Of a stretch of DNA of 64,000 nucleotides, positions 60,001 through 64,000 are shown in pieces. Both the position numbers and the translations under genes were made by a program. Location of the stretch: positions 12,958,001-13,022,000 of the forward strand of contig NC_060116.1 in NCBI RefSeq assembly GCF_021155765.1, read 5' to 3'. The notes beneath the pieces are model-generated. The model made no database searches. It was given only the letters and a program-made list of their open reading frames with translations, and had not been told where the DNA came from. The stretch is from Diprion similis (Eukaryota; Arthropoda; Insecta; Hymenoptera; Diprionidae). Within the stretch, counting starts at the first letter, position 1. Each line of letters begins with the position of its first letter.

Positions 60001-63000
60001 TCATCAGGCTTCGTCCCAGTTGTTCGTCCGTCCGTCTTATTCTATAATCCTGAGCCTGCAGCAGTTCCGTCCTCGACGATGCAATGCAGACGTACACACG
60101 AAACTCGCGAGCCTCCGTTTCTTACAGCGATTAAAGACATCCAGCAGAGAGATGTATGGGTCACAATGACGAAGTGGAGTGATCCGGAACCCTGTCTTAT
60201 CTGGGTCGGCGTACATCCATCAATGTTGAACGGACAACCGGTTCGCCGTTCCAGCTCTACACTTTATAAACGCATTATAACACATCCTTCAACCCGCGGC
60301 AAGATTCGGCTTCCGACGTGATTCTCTTTTTGCTCCCTTTAATTATTTCATTATTTATTGCCTTCCGTGGGGTCGGACGCGCCCCTCGTCGACGCAGATT
60401 ATTGTCTCATCTCACATCCCCTATAATCCATGCAGGTCCTCGATTGAAAGGACCGCTCTGTAGACAGCCGATTGAAATTACTTCCGAAAGTTGTAGCAAT
60501 TTTTTTGCTCCAGTGTTGATGTTCTATTAATCCCAAAATCCCTCAAGTTCGTTCGTCGAAAATTAGTCTGCAGAAAGCAACGCGTTTCTTCTCTTCATTT
60601 TGATATTTTGGACGGGAAAAAAAGGTTCGCAAAAAAAACCGTAGAAACTTTATACGTATTGCCGTTGGCCCTTTCAGAAGACAAGACATAGATCTGGGCG
60701 TGCGGTGCGTGCAGCGGCATGCAATTAGTTCATATGTTAGATCGTTGTCTCGATATTTTAGAAAGTCACAGAGTCATAAATTCATCGCACAAGGTTCATT
60801 GATCATTTCTGTAATCTAAAATCCGATAAGATGAATATGATACCAAAAGGGTGAACGAGGACTAGTTGAGTTATTGTCTATTTGTTGATTCTTGTCCGTT
60901 TTTTTTCTCGTTCAGTACCGCGACAAGAATATAACAGGATTACAGTTATTTTCGGCGTTTTCACACCGCGACACGAGTTGGCAATAGAGGTTGAATGTGC
61001 AACGAGCATACTGGCAAGTAGCCAGGATATAATCAAAGTTTTGTTCGGTATTTTTTATTGATCTTTTTTGTATAACCGATTTCCAAATTCACCTGAAGGC
61101 TGAAAAATAATTGTAGGATAATTTGGATGACAAGTTTGTTGCAACAATATACGAAAGCGTCTCATATTTCGGAAATCAATTCCGACCGCCGCCGCCGCGC
61201 AAAGAAATTCTGAAGTGATGCTTAAGCACCGGGTGAAATAACACTCGTGTGTTATTCGTTGTATCATATAACTGCGCGTAACCCAGTTGATGGGATACTT
61301 CGGTTCCTCAATGATATCATTCCACCGCACAAAGCGTTAAAGTAATCAATAAACGCCAAGTGGCACCTCTCTCAATCACTCGCGAAGATTTTGCAACCCG
61401 AGCAGGTTTGCGCACTTCAGATTCATCTCAAGTGGTCAGCATCGCAAAGTGCGCTGATGTATAAGGTATCTGCGCAAACTGAACGGCTGCTGCACTTTTC
61501 AAGAATGGCATACGGCTTGCAGGTTTCGAGATACTGCCAAGACAATCAGCGACCAGCGTGGGTAAATGCGTTGTGTGAATATCGTGATCCAAGATGCAGA
61601 TCTAATATTGGTATTGGAAGACGCCATCTGGTGAAAGAAAACACAGCATTACTTCAAGAGAGTCGTATTTGAATGAATAATACTTAAAAGTCCTCCGTCG
61701 TTCAATTTTTCTTCTGCATCATAACGATCATAACCGAATGTAATAGAAAATAAACGCTGCGGCGGGCATTCTGGCCGACGTCTTCTGCACCTCGTTGTGC
61801 GTGTTATAATCATGTAATTTGGTCTCTTTTCGGTGCCATATTGCGTGTGCCGTTTTCACGGCGCAATTATACGCACAATACCCTGCTCTATCAGTAAAAT
61901 AAATGCAGGCTTGACCTACCGGACATCCTGTCCTAACTCTCGCTTATTAAATCCAATGTTTTTTCACACTGCAGCTATAATAATTAATATAAAGCGGGCA
62001 GCTTGTCTACTCGGTAAATTCTTAGGCACATCATCTGGGACTCGATGCCTCTGCCCGTGTCTTGAGACGATGTGGGGAGATGTAAGTCTTATGTATGTAT
62101 CATACGATTCTATTTGCAGCAAATGGGGTTGGAGTGAAACAACTGGTTTCCGAACAACGCGTTCAACAACTAAGAGCCGCTGCACTGCATTTAGAACCGG
62201 GATAAGAATGCGGTATACAGTTAATTAAACGTGGATATATGGAACAAACACTTTAGTAGACACAGTGCCCGACCGCTAGATAATACACACCATGACGCGT
62301 TTTGAAAAAAAATTCCTTCGTAATCTATGCGCGAAGTATAAGGTATAATATGTATTTACTGGGATTCAATTCTCTTGTTAATTTGAAAGGTAAAGTACTT
62401 TTCTTCCCTAATAATAGCACGCCCTTTCAGCCGACAGTATAAATTATGCAATGACCCGTTATGCAATCTTCTAGATGCAAAGAGCGGTTCAAAAATCCCC
62501 GCCACGCTGCCGCCACTTTGGAAGATTCAAATATAACTGTATAAATCCCCTCAACTCTGGTAAACCAATTTTTTAGTTGGTGCTGCCCTCTGTGAACGCG
62601 GTTCAAGATTACTAGTTTTCACCGCAAAGTTTCAGCAGTAGAAAAATACCAAAAATACTTTTCAGCAATGACAAGGATGTTGTTGATCACAAGTATATAA
62701 ATTACACGTGATACGATGACACTAAATTTTTCAGGACTATTTTAGCAACGAATTTATGACACTATTTCCACACTAAATTAATTTTTAAAAGTGTTATATG
62801 TGTATCGTTAGATCGATTGATCTCTAAGCAGTCATGTTCGAGTAACCGTTTATTCGAAACACCTCATTTACAGAACAATCCATTCGGTTTTGAATAAAGT
62901 TATATATATATATTTTATGTTAAAGATGTTTTCTATCCCATAAAATATCGGAATTGTCAAGAATCCATTGAACCTGTATATATGCGTGTATATGTATATT

Positions 63001-63626
63001 ATAAAAATACAACTATATTTATATATATGTATATAATTATAAAAAATACAAATTCATAGAAAATAGCACCAATACCTTTGTTAGGAATGAATGAATGTTG
63101 TAAATAAGACAGATATAAACCCATAACACCTCTAACGTTGTGACAAAATCAAGTAACAAGGGTAAAGTTCTATTCGTTCAACATAATTAATTAATAATAA
63201 AATTATAACAAGGTTTGATCTTCAAATTCCAGTATACCAAAATACGTTGATCTATTCATACTTTGATTGATATAGTAGCAATATTTTGTCATGTAACAAC
63301 TGAAAAATATATATTATAACTATTGATTATTCTTATCATATCCCATAGGTATTATATTACCACTGCATGAACTGATCCTGAAATTCCCAAAAAATACATG
63401 ATAAACATATATTATAACTAAAATTCATGTAAACTTGCAAACTTCATTGTTCATATGTGAATTCAAAATTCCTTTTGAACACCTACAAATTTGCTCGAAC
63501 GCGCACACTTGAGTTCATTTTAGTTTAACTTTTAGTCGAACTAATATCACTGCGCCAAGATAGTTCCGAATTTGAAGGTGACTTTCAGTTTTTAGAGAAA
63601 TCCTGCAATATTACCAATAGACTTTA
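57003..63626. other. Intergenic region, no gene recognised
   Basis: Apart from fold-back element F there is no supported gene. Open frames at 59.1, 59.7, 59.97-60.3, 61.4 and 61.8-62.2 kb lie in slightly GC-richer sequence. None has a recognisable domain or a coherent splice partner. AT-rich sequence from 62.6 kb is presumably the 3' flank of the SCP2 gene. Confidence 0.4.
57190..57676. mobile_element. Fold-back element F upstream of Spec2
   Basis: Inverted arms of about 80 bases (57190-57270 and 57597-57676). GCAATTTTTCGATACCGCT on the left matches the complement of AGCGGTATAGAAAAACTGC on the right. The match continues through TTGTAATA into a G-run (left) against a C-run (right). A CAGTGGTTCTCATG just outside the left arm resembles the motif in element C. 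Confidence 0.65.
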
Positions 63627-64000
63627 TTACAATTTTGATCTAATAAGCTCGATTTTCTTTGCCGCCCTCTTTTGTAAGTCAGGTAGTTTCATGGCCAGGC
63701 CCATGTTCCCTTGGATTTTTACTTTACCCTGGAAAAACGCCTTCTGCGGATTTAGTTTTCCAGTTATAAAGTCTACGATATCTTTATCACTTATAGTAAT
63801 TGTGACATCGGGTTTTGTCTTCCCGTTAAATTCCACGCTTCCTTTTCCAGTTTTTGCATTTACGATCCACAATCCCACTTCTCCGTTTGGTCCGTCGGTA
63901 ATTTTGAAGGCAAAGATGCCACGTACTCTATCGATTAAATTGTCAGTATCCTCTCGCATGGCTATTTCAAGAATTTTGAACAAAACGTTAGCTTGAAATT
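63627..64000 (-). CDS. SCP2 sterol-carrier domain, C-terminal exon (partial)
   Basis: The frame enters from the right edge (FQANVLFKILEIAM onwards) and ends TAA at 63627-63629, about 124 residues. It is a clear SCP2 domain: GIFAFKITDGPNGE, WIVNAKTGKGSVEF, DVTITISDKDIVDF, then GKLNPQKAFFQGKVKIQGNM and GLAMKLPDLQ. SCP2 domains bind sterols, fatty acids and acyl-CoAs. The last residues RSKL are a canonical type-1 peroxisomal targeting signal. The gene could be a stand-alone non-specific lipid-transfer protein, or the C-terminus of an SCPx thiolase or another SCP2-tailed enzyme; the missing 5' part would decide. An AATAAA overlaps the stop codon (63628-63623). Confidence 0.9.
   Translation of the reverse strand, partial: FQANVLFKILEIAMREDTDNLIDRVRGIFAFKITDGPNGEVGLWIVNAKTGKGSVEFNGKTKPDVTITISDKDIVDFITGKLNPQKAFFQGKVKIQGNMGLAMKLPDLQKRAAKKIELIRSKL

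Noticed and set aside
59965..60321. 118-codon open frame on the + strand
   Set aside because: Composition is only slightly coding-like, no family is recognisable, and no splice partners are visible. It does contain an internal ATG frame of about 80 codons, so a conservation test could revive it.

Overview
This is nuclear DNA of an insect. It is AT-rich, its coding regions are split by small spliceosomal introns, and it is full of microsatellites, fold-back elements and very long introns. The gene set (a trehalose/sugar transporter of the arthropod Tret1 type, Leo1, an arthropod-type Cdc42 small effector, an SCP2-domain protein) fits a holometabolous insect. Hymenoptera is my best guess, from general character only. 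I see no bacterial operon, tRNA, rRNA, CRISPR array or virus.

Left third (1-21.3 kb). A 488-residue sugar transporter lies on the + strand (CDS 3978-5590, two coding exons). Its probable untranslated leader exon near 1.4-1.8 kb carries a cluster of consensus donor sites. Two phase-compatible coding exons of an unrecognised - strand gene flank it (6.4 kb and 2.0-2.2 kb), so the transporter appears to be nested in an intron of an opposite-strand gene that runs off the left edge. A GC-rich, CpG-rich island at 8.2-8.7 kb looks like a promoter. Two very small + strand genes follow, each with one short in-phase intron: a 45-residue soluble protein (11.79-11.98 kb) and a 65-residue single-pass membrane protein (19.42-19.71 kb). 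The first two coding exons of a CARD-domain protein are on the - strand (21.34 and 16.8 kb), with the membrane micropeptide inside their intron.

Centre (21.3-25.4 kb). The CARD gene and Leo1 are head to head, with start codons 543 bases apart, and share a divergent promoter region. Leo1 is complete in six coding exons (886 residues). Its N-terminal half contains an unusually regular SR-like array of fourteen 10-residue repeats, and the Leo1 domain sits in exon 4. Leo1 is a subunit of the Paf1 transcription-elongation complex.

Right half (25.4-64 kb). This part has little coding sequence. The Cdc42 small effector gene (Spec2) has its whole 95-residue CDS in one - strand exon at 34.0-34.3 kb. 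A candidate AUG-free leader exon lies 22 kb upstream at 56.6-57.0 kb. The intervening intron, with its flanks, holds several fold-back or MITE-like elements (33.3, 35.6, 43.5, 44.8, 57.2 kb) and one copy of a ~420-bp terminal-inverted-repeat element; the other copy lies at 28.9 kb. At the right edge a - strand exon encodes the C-terminal SCP2 sterol-carrier domain, ending in the peroxisomal signal SKL; the rest of that gene is outside the window.

No single large new system is evident. The most novel items are the two micropeptide genes, the nested gene arrangements, the perfectly phased Leo1 repeat, and the cluster of fold-back elements around Spec2. All splice structures were read by eye from consensus sites and reading-frame phase, not from transcripts.
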